In this document: piece by piece, positions 16,324 through 25,311 of the stretch
Numbering within the stretch: the first letter of the stretch is position 1
How the letters are laid out: each line of letters starts with the position of its first letter
Translations under genes and position numbers: made by a program
Notes under the pieces: generated by a model
What the model was told of the DNA's origin: nothing
Databases searched by the model: none
The model's input: the letters and a program-made list of their open reading frames with translations, nothing else
Assembly (NCBI RefSeq): GCF_023074055.1
Contig: NZ_JADPKR010000115.1
Location: 186,001 to 250,000 of the forward strand
DNA: 64,000 nucleotides
Direction of reading: 5' to 3'
Origin: Bradyrhizobium sp. 141
Lineage (GTDB): Bacteria > Pseudomonadota > Alphaproteobacteria > Rhizobiales > Xanthobacteraceae

Positions 16324-17303
16324 TCGGCGGCGATCCCGAGCAGCGCGCGGCGCGACGCCTCGGCGCGGATGCAGGCGACGCTGCGATCATTGGCGATCGC
16401 CGCCAGGGTCGGCGCGGCAAGGCGGCACGGCTCGGCCGCCAGCGTGCAACGCGGCGCGAAGGCGCAGCCATCAGGCATCTTCGCGGGATCGGGCACGGTG
16501 CCGGGAATGGCCGTCAGGCGCCGCCGCGGCCCGTCGAGCGGCGGCAGCGCGCCGATCAGGCCTTGTGCGTAGGGGTGCACAGGATCGGCGAAGAGCTGGT
16601 TGCTGGGGGCCTCCTCGACGATGCGGCCGGCATACATCACGGCGACGCGGTCGCAATTCTCGGCGACGACGCCGAGATCGTGGCTGATCAGCACCATCGC
16701 CATGCCGAGCTCGCGCCGGACCGTCGACAGCAGCTCCAGGATCTGCGCCTGGATGGTGGCATCGAGCGCCGTGGTCGGCTCGTCCGCGATCAACAGGTCG
16801 GGATTTCCGGCAAGCGCCATCGCGATCATAATGCGCTGGACCTGGCCGCCGGAGAATTCGTGCGGATAGGCCTCTAGCCGCCGGCCTGCGTCGGGAATGC
16901 CGACGAGATCGAGCAGCCGTCGCGCTTCCGCCTTCACGGCATTGCCTTGGAGATCCCGGTGCAGCGCCAGCGCTTCGCAGAGCTGCTTGCGGATGGTCAG
17001 CACCGGATTGAGCGCGCTCGCCGGATCCTGGAAGATCATGGCGACGCGCCCGCCCCTGACATGGTCGAGCTCGGCGGCCGGCGCGCCGAGGATCTCGCGC
17101 CCCTCCAGCCGCACCGAGCCAGAGACCTGGGCATGCCGCGGCAGCAGCCCAAGCGCGGCAAGCCACGTCACCGACTTGCCCGATCCGGACTCGCCGACGA
17201 GGCCGAGGGCCTCGCCCTTGCCAAGCGCGAGATCGACGCCACGCAGGACCGGCACGCCGCCAAAGGCGACGCGAAAGTCCCGGATGCTGACCAGCGGCGG
17301 CAC
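16320..17303 (-). CDS. Oligopeptide-type ABC transporter ATPase (OppD/DppD family)
   Basis: The 327-residue protein has Walker A GLVGESGSGKSVTW, Q-loop IFQDPASALNPVL, signature FSGGQVQRIMIAMAL, Walker B LLIADEPTTALD and H-loop LISHDLGVVAENC. The C-terminal domain has GCAFAPRCTLAAEPC, like OppD. Its stop overlaps the OppF-type gene; the gap to the binding-protein gene upstream is only 3 nt. It sits second among the transporter genes, directly after the binding protein. Confidence 0.93.
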   Translation of the reverse strand: MPPLVSIRDFRVAFGGVPVLRGVDLALGKGEALGLVGESGSGKSVTWLAALGLLPRHAQVSGSVRLEGREILGAPAAELDHVRGGRVAMIFQDPASALNPVLTIRKQLCEALALHRDLQGNAVKAEARRLLDLVGIPDAGRRLEAYPHEFSGGQVQRIMIAMALAGNPDLLIADEPTTALDATIQAQILELLSTVRRELGMAMVLISHDLGVVAENCDRVAVMYAGRIVEEAPSNQLFADPVHPYAQGLIGALPPLDGPRRRLTAIPGTVPDPAKMPDGCAFAPRCTLAAEPCRLAAPTLAAIANDRSVACIRAEASRRALLGIAAE

Positions 17304-17306
17304 CCC

Positions 17307-18944
17307 TTACGCCTCGAAATTGCCGGCGCGGAAATCCATCGCGAAGGCCGGCGATGCCTTCCACTTGATCGATTTCGGCTTGGCCGTGAAGGTCGCGTTC
17401 TGGTGCAGCACGGTGTAGGCGGGGTCCTCGCGCTCGGCGATCTCCAGCATGCGGCGGAACGCTTTCTTGCGCGCGGCGCGGTCGGTCGAGGTCTCCAGGA
17501 ACTCCGAGAGCTTGTTCAGCTCGACATTGGTCCACTCGCCGATCTGCTGCTGCTGGCCGTTCGGCCCGTGCTGGGCGACCAGCGAGGATACGGGGTCGTT
17601 GAAGGCGGCCGAGTTGGACCAGTCACGCACTGCGCGGGTCGGCGCACGCTCCATGATCTGCGACCAGTTCTCCTTGGTCTCGATCTGCACGTTGAGACCG
17701 ACCGACTTCCACATCTCGACCAGCACCTGCGCGGTCGCGACCTGGTTGGTGTAGTAATTGTTGAGCAGGCGATAGGGAATCGGATCGCCCTTGTAATTGG
17801 CCTGCTTCAGCAGATCCTGGGCGAGCTTCGGATCAAACGCCGGCACGTTCCAATCGGCGTTGAACATGTCGCCGTAGAATTCCCATTGCAGTCCCTTCGG
17901 CACGCGGGTGCGGCCGGCCCACAGGCTGTCGACGATGGCCTGGCGGTCGATCGCATGGGTGAAAGCGCGCCGCACCAGCGGATTGGCGAGCTGGGCGTGG
18001 TTCTTGTCGAACACGGTCAGGCGGTGATTGAGGATGGTGCCGCCCTGCACTTCGAACGCAGAATTCTTCTCGATGCCGGCGATCTGGTCCGGCGGGATGT
18101 CGCAGGCGAACTGGTATTCGCCCGAGAGCAGCCCGTTGATGCGGCTCGCGACCTCCGGGACCTCGAGGAAACGGATGCGCTTGAGCGGCGGGCGGCCGCC
18201 CCAATACTCGTCATGGGCTTCCAGCGTCAGCGATACGTCGGGCTTGAGCTCGACAACCCTGTAGGGACCGGTGGTGACCGGCTTGCGCGCCCAGTCGAGA
18301 TAGCTCGCGGATTCTTCCCAGGCGCGGCGGTTCATGATGTCGGAACCGTAGCGCATCAGGCGGCCCTCGATCGTCACGTCGGGCGTCGCGTTGTAGAAGC
18401 GCACGGTATATTTATCGACGGCGTCGACGCGGACGAGGTCGGGCCAGATGCGGCGGGCGACGGCCGGCACATCCGGCGGCAACTCCTTGCCCGGGCGCGG
18501 CGTCGGAATCTTCTCGAAGGCCTGGATGGTGGAGCGGCTCTTGGCCTCGGTCTCGCCGAACATGCGCTCGCGGCTGAAGGTGAAGACGACGTCTTCGGCC
18601 GTGAGCTCATCGCCATTGTGGAACTTGACGCCCTGGCGCAGCTTCAGTTCCACGGTCTGGTCGTCGATGCGGCGCCATTCTGTGGCAAGGCCCGGCACGG
18701 CCTCGAGATTGCCGCGCCAGTTCTTGGAAATCAGGCCTTCCCAGATCGAGGAGAAAAACACGCGCTCGCCGACATTGGACTGCTCGCGCAGCACGTCGAG
18801 CACGTTGGCGTTCGTCACCTTCTGCACGGCGATCGTCACCGACGGACGGTTGTCGCCCTGCGCGATGGCAAAGCGCGGCAGCAGCAATGTGCTTGCGGCC
18901 GCGCCGCCGGATTTCAGGATGGTGCGACGGGTAAATTTGCTCAT
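17307..18944 (-). CDS. Periplasmic substrate-binding protein (family 5, DppA/OppA type)
   Basis: The 545-residue protein starts MSKFTRRTILKSGGAAAST, a twin-arginine-like leader with cleavage near AIAQG. It continues with the family 5 pattern: LKLRQGVKFHNGDELTAEDV, then TGPYRVVELKPDVSLTLEAH and YWGG. This class binds di- and oligopeptides, nickel chelates, opines or oligosaccharides. It is the second gene of the operon, 29 nt after the TIM-barrel gene and 3 nt before the OppD-type ATPase. The ligand is not predictable, but co-transcription with a sugar-isomerase-like protein favours a sugar-containing or opine-like ligand. Confidence 0.92.
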   Translation of the reverse strand: MSKFTRRTILKSGGAAASTLLLPRFAIAQGDNRPSVTIAVQKVTNANVLDVLREQSNVGERVFFSSIWEGLISKNWRGNLEAVPGLATEWRRIDDQTVELKLRQGVKFHNGDELTAEDVVFTFSRERMFGETEAKSRSTIQAFEKIPTPRPGKELPPDVPAVARRIWPDLVRVDAVDKYTVRFYNATPDVTIEGRLMRYGSDIMNRRAWEESASYLDWARKPVTTGPYRVVELKPDVSLTLEAHDEYWGGRPPLKRIRFLEVPEVASRINGLLSGEYQFACDIPPDQIAGIEKNSAFEVQGGTILNHRLTVFDKNHAQLANPLVRRAFTHAIDRQAIVDSLWAGRTRVPKGLQWEFYGDMFNADWNVPAFDPKLAQDLLKQANYKGDPIPYRLLNNYYTNQVATAQVLVEMWKSVGLNVQIETKENWSQIMERAPTRAVRDWSNSAAFNDPVSSLVAQHGPNGQQQQIGEWTNVELNKLSEFLETSTDRAARKKAFRRMLEIAEREDPAYTVLHQNATFTAKPKSIKWKASPAFAMDFRAGNFEA

Positions 18945-18973
18945 GGCGGTAACCCCTGCCCTGGATGATGCGG

Positions 18974-19789
18974 TTATTCGGCGAGTTCGAGCGCGGCGAG
19001 ATGAGCTGCGCCGGCGCGGACGTCATCGTGATTGCGAAGCTCGAGGATCAGCCGCGGGTTGGACGTCAACCGGCCAAGAGCCCGGAACACCGCGACCCAG
19101 GGAATGTTGCCTTCGCCCGGCGCCCAGTGCCGGTCGGCAAAGCCGTCGGTGTCCTGCAGATGCACATGCGTCAGCATGTCGCCGGCGGGCTCGACGTAAT
19201 AGTCGACCGGCGGCGCGCCGGTAGAGATGTGAGCGTAGTTGGCGTGTCCGGTGTCGAGCGAGACCCGGACCTTGCTGCTTTCGAGCGCCTTGGCGAGGCG
19301 CACCCGGTCGCGCGGGTCCTTGTCCTCGATGTTCTCGATGACGACCTCGCAGCCGATGGTTTCCGCGCGCGCGATCACCTCGGCAAGCGTCGCCTTGACG
19401 CGTTCGACGAGATTGCCGCGATTGTCAGGATAGAGATCGAGATTGTTGTGGTCCCAGGTCGTGAACGGCGAGTGGATCACCATCTGCGTCGCGCCGAGGA
19501 ACTCGGCGGCCTCCAGGCCCTGAAGCAGGCGCTTGGTCACCGCCTGGCGGATCATGGGATCGTGGCTGTCGATCTTGAAACCCCAAAACGGGCCGTGGAT
19601 GCCGAGCCGGCCGGTATGGCCTGAGAGCATCTGCTTGATCTCGCCGGCCGTGCTGCGCCAATCGCTATCGAGCAGATCCGCGCGGAAGAAGTCCTGGATT
19701 TCGAGATCGCGCTGCCGATCGAGAAGCCAGTCGCGATGCGCGGGAATCGATTTGATGGACAATGCGGCGCCCAGCACCGGCTTCGACAT
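18974..19789 (-). CDS. TIM-barrel sugar-phosphate isomerase/epimerase family protein
   Basis: The 271-residue protein fits the xylose isomerase-like TIM barrel (AP endonuclease 2 fold). Likely metal ligands are seen in VIHSPFTTWDHNN, CEVVIENIEDKDP (Glu), VSLDTGHANYAH (Asp, His), THVHLQDTDG (His) and a late Glu in RLILELRN. Members isomerise or epimerise sugars, inositols or related polyols, or cleave abasic DNA. As first gene of a peptide/opine-type ABC operon it probably acts on the imported compound. It is cytoplasmic, with no signal peptide. Substrate unknown. Confidence 0.85.
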   Translation of the reverse strand: MSKPVLGAALSIKSIPAHRDWLLDRQRDLEIQDFFRADLLDSDWRSTAGEIKQMLSGHTGRLGIHGPFWGFKIDSHDPMIRQAVTKRLLQGLEAAEFLGATQMVIHSPFTTWDHNNLDLYPDNRGNLVERVKATLAEVIARAETIGCEVVIENIEDKDPRDRVRLAKALESSKVRVSLDTGHANYAHISTGAPPVDYYVEPAGDMLTHVHLQDTDGFADRHWAPGEGNIPWVAVFRALGRLTSNPRLILELRNHDDVRAGAAHLAALELAE

Positions 19790-20127
19790 GGCTTGCTCCT
19801 TGGCTGTCAGCGTTGACGGGGAGCAGCGCTAGACCAGTTCAATGACAGGCCGGTGAAATCGAGGTCCCGCGGCGCTGAGGAGATGTGGACATCCTGCCGG
19901 CCGGCACTCCAGATTCAGGCAACAGCCATCGAACCACCGATGCTGAACGAACACATGGCAAGCGGTATCGGTGTCCGTAGTGACCCGGAATGGAATCCTA
20001 ACAGCACTTCGCGTACATCGCGGGACATCGATCGGCGGCCACTTCCACGGGCATCACCCTCTGATCGCGCTACATGGGGTTGGGGGACCACATGGGGCGG
20101 GGGATTGAAGGCTGGGGCAAAGGTGAC
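19790..20127. other. Intergenic region with promoter and possible small RNA
   Basis: The first part should hold the promoter of the minus-strand transporter operon. The rest precedes a perfect plus-strand terminator at 20128-20169, yet contains no convincing plus-strand protein: the open frame from 19853 is Ser/Arg/Gly-rich and has no ribosome site. A small RNA is possible. Confidence 0.4.
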
Positions 20128-20169
20128 GAGGTCCGGACTCCTAGGCACTCCGGACCTCGAAGCTTTTTA
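20128..20169 (+). terminator. Perfect inverted repeat with U-tract, orphan terminator
   Basis: GAGGTCCGGA (20128-20137) and TCCGGACCTC (20149-20158) form a perfect 10-bp stem with an 11-nt loop, followed by GAAGCTTTTTAG. On the plus strand this is a plausible rho-independent terminator with no protein gene ahead of it. On the minus strand it lies downstream of the DUF1236 gene. Confidence 0.55.
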
Positions 20170-20182
20170 GATTGAACGCAGC

Positions 20183-20221
20183 AACGCGCCGTCCGGTGGG
20201 GCATCATCCGGGCGGCGCGTT
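20183..20221 (-). terminator. GC hairpin after the DUF1236 gene
   Basis: AACGCGCCG and CGGCGCGTT form the base of a stem, extended by CCGG/CCGG around an inner loop. It is placed 24 nt after the minus-strand stop at 20245. The T content after the stem is low, so it may only protect the mRNA end. Confidence 0.45.
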
Positions 20222-20244
20222 CTCGTTTCAGTGTGGTTCTTCGG

Positions 20245-21498
20245 TTAGCGCGTCGGCGGCTCGAGTGTGACCGTGCAGTCGCCCTGCCCTTGCGTTGCGA
20301 CCACGATATTGCCCGCGGGAGCGCCGAGGGCGATCGGCGCGGACGAGCCGCCGCCGGGCATCTGGACAGTCACGCTCAGCGAATCCGTGCGCGCGGTCGA
20401 GCCCACGGTTGAGGGCTCTGCCTGGGCCACATTGCCGGAGGCGTCACGCCGCATGATCTGGCAGTTCACATTGCTCCCACCGGCTGCCGCCATGCTCGTC
20501 GACGACGCGCTGCCGCCCATCTGCGCACGGGCCCGCGACGGATCGCGCGGCACCTGGCTGACGATGCGATGCGAGCGCGGCTCCACGATGACGACCTCGT
20601 CATCCGTGGCAAAATACTCGTAGTCCCGATATTCCGGCTCGATCGAGACGATCTCGGGCGGAAGCCGATGGAGCCGCACGCGCGGCGGAATCGTCTCGCC
20701 GACCCGGATCGAGATGTTCAGATTGCGCTCCGGCTGCGCCAGGCGTGCGCGGCTCACCGTTTCGGAGATCCGCACCTGCCTCTCGGAAGTCACCTGGGTC
20801 TGCTGATTGACCTGCGTGTTGGTCTGCGTGGTCTGATTGGCTTGATTGGTCTGCGTGCCCGCGGTGCCAGGCGCGGTCTGCGCATTGTTGGTCGGAGCCG
20901 TCCGGTTCGTGTCCGTCGCGGTGGCCGGCCGGTTGTTCTGTTGCGCCGGCTGTTGCTCGGCCGCATTGCGTGGAGGCTGGGCCTGGTTGCGTTCGTTCTG
21001 ATTGGCCGTAGCCCCACTCCGCTCGTTCTGCTGGCCAGCCGGGCCGGCCTTGGACTTCTCGGACTCGGCCGTTGATTTCTGCGGCGCAGACTTGTCTTGT
21101 TTCGTCTCCGCGCTGCTCTTGCTGTCACGTCCCGGCTTCGTGCTCTCGGCGTCACGGTTGCGATCGCGGGCAGGCTCGCGGGATTCTTGTGCCTGATCCT
21201 TCGCTTTTGGCTGGTTACGCTCGGCAGAATTGGCAGGCTGGCGCTTGTCCTCATTCGCCTCCTGCTTGGCAGCGCCGCCCTTCTCTTCGCGGCCCGCGCC
21301 CTGCAGTCGCTCCTGGGCGCCTTGTGCGCGCTCTTGAACACGTTCTTGGGCGCCTCCGCGCTGCGGCGCAGCGCCTTTCGCCGGCTCCTCGGTCCGTCTC
21401 GGCTCGTCTCTGCGCTCACCGGGTGCCTGAGCGTAGGCGAACCCGGAAGAAAGCATCAGTCCGATAGCTGCAGTCGATAACATCAAGTGCTTGCGCAT
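20245..21498 (-). CDS. Secreted DUF1236 protein with a long charged/Gln-Asn-rich region
   Basis: The 417-residue product begins with a Sec signal (MRKHLMLSTAAIGLMLSSGF, cleavage after AYAQA). Residues about 25-220 are low complexity, first Arg/Glu/Lys-rich, then Gln/Asn/Thr-rich. Residues about 225-320 form the folded DUF1236 region with a PPRVRLHRLPPEIVSIEPEY stretch and DDEVVIVEPRSHRIV. The C-terminal Gly/Ser/Ala-rich tail ends CTVTLEPPTR. DUF1236 proteins are periplasmic and unassigned, common in rhizobia. The ATG at 21498 is chosen because the signal peptide begins there. It is probably monocistronic. Confidence 0.78.
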   Translation of the reverse strand: MRKHLMLSTAAIGLMLSSGFAYAQAPGERRDEPRRTEEPAKGAAPQRGGAQERVQERAQGAQERLQGAGREEKGGAAKQEANEDKRQPANSAERNQPKAKDQAQESREPARDRNRDAESTKPGRDSKSSAETKQDKSAPQKSTAESEKSKAGPAGQQNERSGATANQNERNQAQPPRNAAEQQPAQQNNRPATATDTNRTAPTNNAQTAPGTAGTQTNQANQTTQTNTQVNQQTQVTSERQVRISETVSRARLAQPERNLNISIRVGETIPPRVRLHRLPPEIVSIEPEYRDYEYFATDDEVVIVEPRSHRIVSQVPRDPSRARAQMGGSASSTSMAAAGGSNVNCQIMRRDASGNVAQAEPSTVGSTARTDSLSVTVQMPGGGSSAPIALGAPAGNIVVATQGQGDCTVTLEPPTR

Positions 21499-21579
21499 GG
21501 TCCCTCTCCTCGACAATTCGCAACAACAGACGCGAACGTTCGGTAGGTGCGAAGGTTCCTGAGCAGGAACGAGGGCCGA

Positions 21580-21975
21580 TCACGCCGGGCTCACATCGCG
21601 TCCTTGAGCGTGAGGCGGGCTGTGAATGTCACCGTGGTCTTGCCGACCAGCGCCATTGCCTTCGACTTCGGCGCCACCAGCGGAATAGTCACCCGAGAAA
21701 CCGCAAGTGACCTCCCGGCCGCCGAATGCGAGCGTCCTGCCGACGGCTTCGGTGTGCTGATTGACGATCATGTCGCCCCGCCACTTGCCGTTCCGGAACG
21801 TGTAGCTGCCGGTGTAGTAGAAGAAGCTGTCACCGCCCATGATGCGACCATCGCAGAGCACGACCACGCCTCTGGCCTGCCCGCGCTTGCCGTCACGCAT
21901 CTCGATGTCGAAGATGTAGAGGCCGTTGACGACCCCGGCCTCTCCACCCGCTTCTGCTCTGTCCCCGGTCGACAT
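21580..21975 (-). CDS. GrlR-like protein, C-terminus apparently frameshifted
   Basis: The core reads VNGLYIFDIEMRDGKRGQ, then GVVVLCDGRIMGGDSFFYYT and LAFGGREVTCGFSGDYS, matching the small beta-barrel family named for GrlR, the type III secretion repressor of enteropathogens. Many Bradyrhizobium genomes carry such genes away from any secretion system. The last about 25 residues (NGAGRQDHGDIHSPPHAQGR) look foreign. In the next frame the DNA reads MALVGKTTVTFTARLTLKDAM and stops at 21591, which is what the family predicts. Removing one T of 21656-21657 restores it. GGGGAG before the ATG supports the start. It lies 32 nt downstream of nadE and may be co-transcribed. Confidence 0.65.
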   Translation of the reverse strand: MSTGDRAEAGGEAGVVNGLYIFDIEMRDGKRGQARGVVVLCDGRIMGGDSFFYYTGSYTFRNGKWRGDMIVNQHTEAVGRTLAFGGREVTCGFSGDYSAGGAEVEGNGAGRQDHGDIHSPPHAQGRDVSPA

Positions 21976-22007
21976 CCGATCATCTCCCCATGTCGATCCG
22001 CGCCCGA

Positions 22008-24041
22008 TCAGCTGGGCACGTTCCGTTCGAGATCTTCGAGCCACGCCGCCGCGCTCGCATCCGACGGCGCGCGCCAGTCGCCACGCGGTGAAAGCGACCC
22101 GCCGGCCGAGACCTTCGGGCCGTTCGGCATCGCCGAGCGCTTGAACTGGCTGAAGGCGAAGAAGCGGCGCAGGAACACCTCGAGCCAGCGGCGGATCTCG
22201 GGAAGCTCGTAGGCCTTGCGCCGATCGTTCGGGAATGCCGGCGGCCATTCGCCCTTGGCGACGTCCTTCCAGGCATGCTGCGCCATGAACGCGATCTTGG
22301 ATGGCCGCATGCCGAAGCGCAACGTGTAGAACAGGTTGAAATCCTGCAGCTCATAGGGCCCGACGGAAGCTTCGGTGCTCTGCGGCTTCTCGCCGGCCTC
22401 GACCGGCACGAGCTCCGGCGAAATCTCGGCCACCAGGATCGAGCCGAGCGTGCGGTTGACGTCGTCGCTGAACTGCTTCGACGAGATCACCCAGCGGATC
22501 AGATGTTGGATCAGCGTCTTCGGCACGCCGGCATTGACGTTGTAATGCGCCATCTGGTCGCCGACGCCATAGGTACACCAGCCGAGCGCGAGCTCGGAGA
22601 GATCGCCAGTTCCGATCACGATGCCACCGTGATGGTTGGCGAGTCGGAACAAATAATCCGTGCGCAGGCCCGCCTGCACGTTCTCGAAGGTGACGTCGTA
22701 GACCTTCTGGCCCTGACCGAAGGGATGGCCGATATCCTTCAGCATTTGCGTCGCCGTGGTGCGGATGTCGAGCTCCTGCCAGCTCGTCTGCAACGCCTGC
22801 ATCAGTGCCAGCGCATGGGACTTGCTCTCGCTGCCGGTGGCAAAGCCCGGCATGGTGTAGGCCAGGATGTTCTCGCGCGGCAGGCCGAGCAGGTCGATCG
22901 CCTTGGCGGCGACGATCAGGGCGTGGGTGGAATCGAGCCCGCCCGAGACGCCGATCACGACGCGCTTGGTGCCGGTGGCGCGCATGCGCTGCACGAGGCC
23001 GGCGACCTGGATGTTGTAGGCCTCGTAGCAATCCTGCTCGAGCAGGCTTTCGTCGCTCGGCACGAAGGGGAAGCGCTCGACCTTGCGCAGGAAGCCGATG
23101 TCGGCCGCGGGCGGCTTCAGCGCGAACGTCACCTTGCGGAAAAACGCCTCGCGCTGGCGACGGTTGTCGTCGAACGTGCCCATCAGAGCGCGTTCCTGCC
23201 TCAACAGGTCGAGATCGATGTCGGCAGTGGTGATCTGGCCGCCCTGCCGGAACCGCTCGCCCTCCGCCAGCAGCACGCCGTTCTCGTAGATCGAGGTCTG
23301 GCCGTCCCAGGCGAGATCTGTGGTCGATTCCCCTGCCCCGGCCGCCGAATAGACGTAAGCCGCGAGGCAACGTGCCGATGTCGATTGGCACAGCAGCGCG
23401 CGCGAGCGCGCCCGGCCGATCGTGATCGGACTGCCCGAGAGATTGATCAGGACGCTGGCGCCCGCAAGCGCGAGCTCCGAGGCTGGCGTCACCGGGATCC
23501 ACATGTCCTCGCAGATTTCGACGCCGATGGTGAGGCCTGGGACGTCCTCGGCCGAAATCAGGAGGTCGACGCCGAACGGGGCATGCAGCCCGCCGAACGC
23601 GATCGTCTCCCCGACCATGCCGGCGCCGGAGGCGAAATGCCGGCCCTCGTAGAATTCGCGGTAGGTCGGCAGGTAGGTCTTCGGCACCACGCCGAGAACG
23701 TTGCCGCGATGAATGGCCACGGCGCAGTTGTAGATGCGATGACCAAAGCGCAGCGGCGCGCCGACGATCAGGACCGTCATCAGTCCTGCGGAGGCCTCGA
23801 CGATGCCCAGAAGGCCGCGCTCGACCGCATCGAGCAGCGGATCCTGTTTGACCAGATCTTCGATCGCATAGCCGGACAGGCACAGCTCGGGAAACACGGC
23901 GACTGCCACCGACTGCTCGTGGCAGGCATTGGCCGCGGCCAGCACGGCCTTCGCGTTGGCCGAGGGATCGGCGACATGGGACGTGGTGACGCAGGCCGCC
24001 ACGCGGGCAAATCCGTGGGCGTAGATCGAGTGGAAAGTCAT
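22008..24041 (-). CDS. nadE: Glutamine-dependent NAD(+) synthetase
   Basis: The 677-residue protein has the two-domain layout of glutamine-using NadE: residues about 12-290 form a nitrilase-type amidase (Glu in VFPELCLSGY, Lys in VVPKTYLPTY, Cys in GVEICEDMW), and residues about 330-660 form the synthetase with the PP-loop VIGVSGGLDSTHAL. It amidates deamido-NAD with ammonia released from glutamine, completing NAD synthesis in the cytosol. The ATG at 24041 begins MTFHSIYAHGFARVA; the upstream extension is not conserved in style. It lies in a strand-uniform run after pncA and a PhaC-like gene. Confidence 0.96.
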   Translation of the reverse strand: MTFHSIYAHGFARVAACVTTSHVADPSANAKAVLAAANACHEQSVAVAVFPELCLSGYAIEDLVKQDPLLDAVERGLLGIVEASAGLMTVLIVGAPLRFGHRIYNCAVAIHRGNVLGVVPKTYLPTYREFYEGRHFASGAGMVGETIAFGGLHAPFGVDLLISAEDVPGLTIGVEICEDMWIPVTPASELALAGASVLINLSGSPITIGRARSRALLCQSTSARCLAAYVYSAAGAGESTTDLAWDGQTSIYENGVLLAEGERFRQGGQITTADIDLDLLRQERALMGTFDDNRRQREAFFRKVTFALKPPAADIGFLRKVERFPFVPSDESLLEQDCYEAYNIQVAGLVQRMRATGTKRVVIGVSGGLDSTHALIVAAKAIDLLGLPRENILAYTMPGFATGSESKSHALALMQALQTSWQELDIRTTATQMLKDIGHPFGQGQKVYDVTFENVQAGLRTDYLFRLANHHGGIVIGTGDLSELALGWCTYGVGDQMAHYNVNAGVPKTLIQHLIRWVISSKQFSDDVNRTLGSILVAEISPELVPVEAGEKPQSTEASVGPYELQDFNLFYTLRFGMRPSKIAFMAQHAWKDVAKGEWPPAFPNDRRKAYELPEIRRWLEVFLRRFFAFSQFKRSAMPNGPKVSAGGSLSPRGDWRAPSDASAAAWLEDLERNVPS

Positions 24042-24180
24042 CGAGCGCAGTACCCTAAATCTCTTCGCTGCCGAAGCCGTCAGCTCCAGACCATATGTAG
24101 CCCATCGGCCGGGGCCCGTGCAGGCCATCCGCCGTCATGCATAACGGATCTGCAGGGTGGCCTGCCCGGCGCCTGGCGAT

Positions 24181-25296
24181 TCAGGCGCTGCGGGCCAGCA
24201 CGCCGGACAGGTCGTCGCGCAGCCAGTCGGCGATCCGCGGCCAGGCATGCGCGTGGGTGCGCGCGCCCATGAACAGGCCAAGGTGGTTGCTCGGCTCGGA
24301 AGCCGCCGCAATGAAGGCCGGCGGCGTGCCGAGGAGACCAGCGGTGGCGAGCGCCTGCGCAGCCGGCACGACGTCGTCGTCGAGCCCGGCGAGCAGGAAG
24401 ACCGGCGCCTTGACGTCTTTGAGATCGACCGTGCGGCCAAGAGCGACGAAACTGCCGCCGGCGATCTGGTTCTCCCGGAAGATCCGGTTGACGGTCTCCA
24501 GATAATATTTGCCCGGCAGATCGAGCGTCTCCGCGTTCCAGCGGTCGAAGCGCGCGAGCAGCGCCGCGCCCTCCTGGTCCGACAGGTCTCTCTGCAACGC
24601 CGCTACGATATCGTCGCGGTTTGGCGCCTTGGACCACAAGCGGAGCATCTCCCCGCCGCTGACATTGCCGCCGCCGCGTGCGACGAACTGGTCGTAGACC
24701 ATCTCGGGCGCGTTCCGGGTGAGCTGGCACAACGAGGAATCGATCGACAGGTCCACGGGAGCACCGACCAGCACCAGCCGCCGCACCTTGGCCGGGAAGC
24801 GCGCCGCGTAGAGCACCGACAGCCAGCCGCCCTGGCACAGGCCGACCAGATCGACCGGCGCGCCGATCTCGTCGATGGCGACGTTGAGATCGCTAAGATA
24901 GCTGTCGATCGACAGATGGCGCATGTCCGGCGTAGCTGACCGCCAATCGGTGAGATAGATCCGGTCAATGCCGCCGTCTTGCAGGGAGCCAACCACGCTG
25001 TGGCCTGGCGCGAAATCGGCGATCAGGGCCCGATGCAGCGCATAGGGCGCGCAGACCAGCACTGGCTGGCCGGACCGGGTCTGCGAGCAATCGCGCAGGC
25101 GCATCGTCGCAAGCTCCAGCGCAACGCTGTTGGGCGTCGTCCACGGCAAGTTGCTCTCATCCTGCTCTGCCCGGCCGCGCTCGACCCACCAGAAGCAGGC
25201 GTCCATGGCGAGCCGGGCCGCCGCAAACGGCCAGAGCAGCGGCTCGTCAGGGGCATGATCCGGTCCGCCCGGCTGTTTGCCGATGTTTTCCACCAT
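24181..25296 (-). CDS. PHA synthase-like alpha/beta hydrolase
   Basis: The 371-residue alpha/beta hydrolase has the box GLCQGGW with cysteine (C154) in place of the usual serine nucleophile, the trait of polyhydroxyalkanoate synthases (G-x-C-x-G). The other triad members are likely D306-D308 in LAGLDDDVVP and H338 in EPSNHLGLF. Length fits class III PhaC (about 355 aa). No partner phaE or phaR is adjacent, so polymer synthesis is unproven; some relatives are thioesterase- or depolymerase-like. It follows pncA by 15 nt, which makes co-transcription likely. Function assigned to family level only. Confidence 0.75.
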   Translation of the reverse strand: MVENIGKQPGGPDHAPDEPLLWPFAAARLAMDACFWWVERGRAEQDESNLPWTTPNSVALELATMRLRDCSQTRSGQPVLVCAPYALHRALIADFAPGHSVVGSLQDGGIDRIYLTDWRSATPDMRHLSIDSYLSDLNVAIDEIGAPVDLVGLCQGGWLSVLYAARFPAKVRRLVLVGAPVDLSIDSSLCQLTRNAPEMVYDQFVARGGGNVSGGEMLRLWSKAPNRDDIVAALQRDLSDQEGAALLARFDRWNAETLDLPGKYYLETVNRIFRENQIAGGSFVALGRTVDLKDVKAPVFLLAGLDDDVVPAAQALATAGLLGTPPAFIAAASEPSNHLGLFMGARTHAHAWPRIADWLRDDLSGVLARSA

Positions 25297-25311
25297 GACT
25301 TTCTCAAGTCC

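Noticed and set aside
16947..18968. A 673-codon plus-strand frame opposite the substrate-binding protein
   Set aside because: It lies exactly over the family 5 binding protein and part of the OppD-type ATPase; composition and lack of motifs mark it as a shadow.
21580..21975. Type III secretion locus because of the GrlR-like gene
   Set aside because: No secretion apparatus, chaperone or effector gene is in the window, and GrlR-like genes are scattered in this genus.
22275..24272. A 665-codon plus-strand frame opposite nadE
   Set aside because: It is the mirror of nadE in high-GC DNA. Its protein has no domain order, is rich in Arg/His/Gly, and the minus strand has full NadE motifs.
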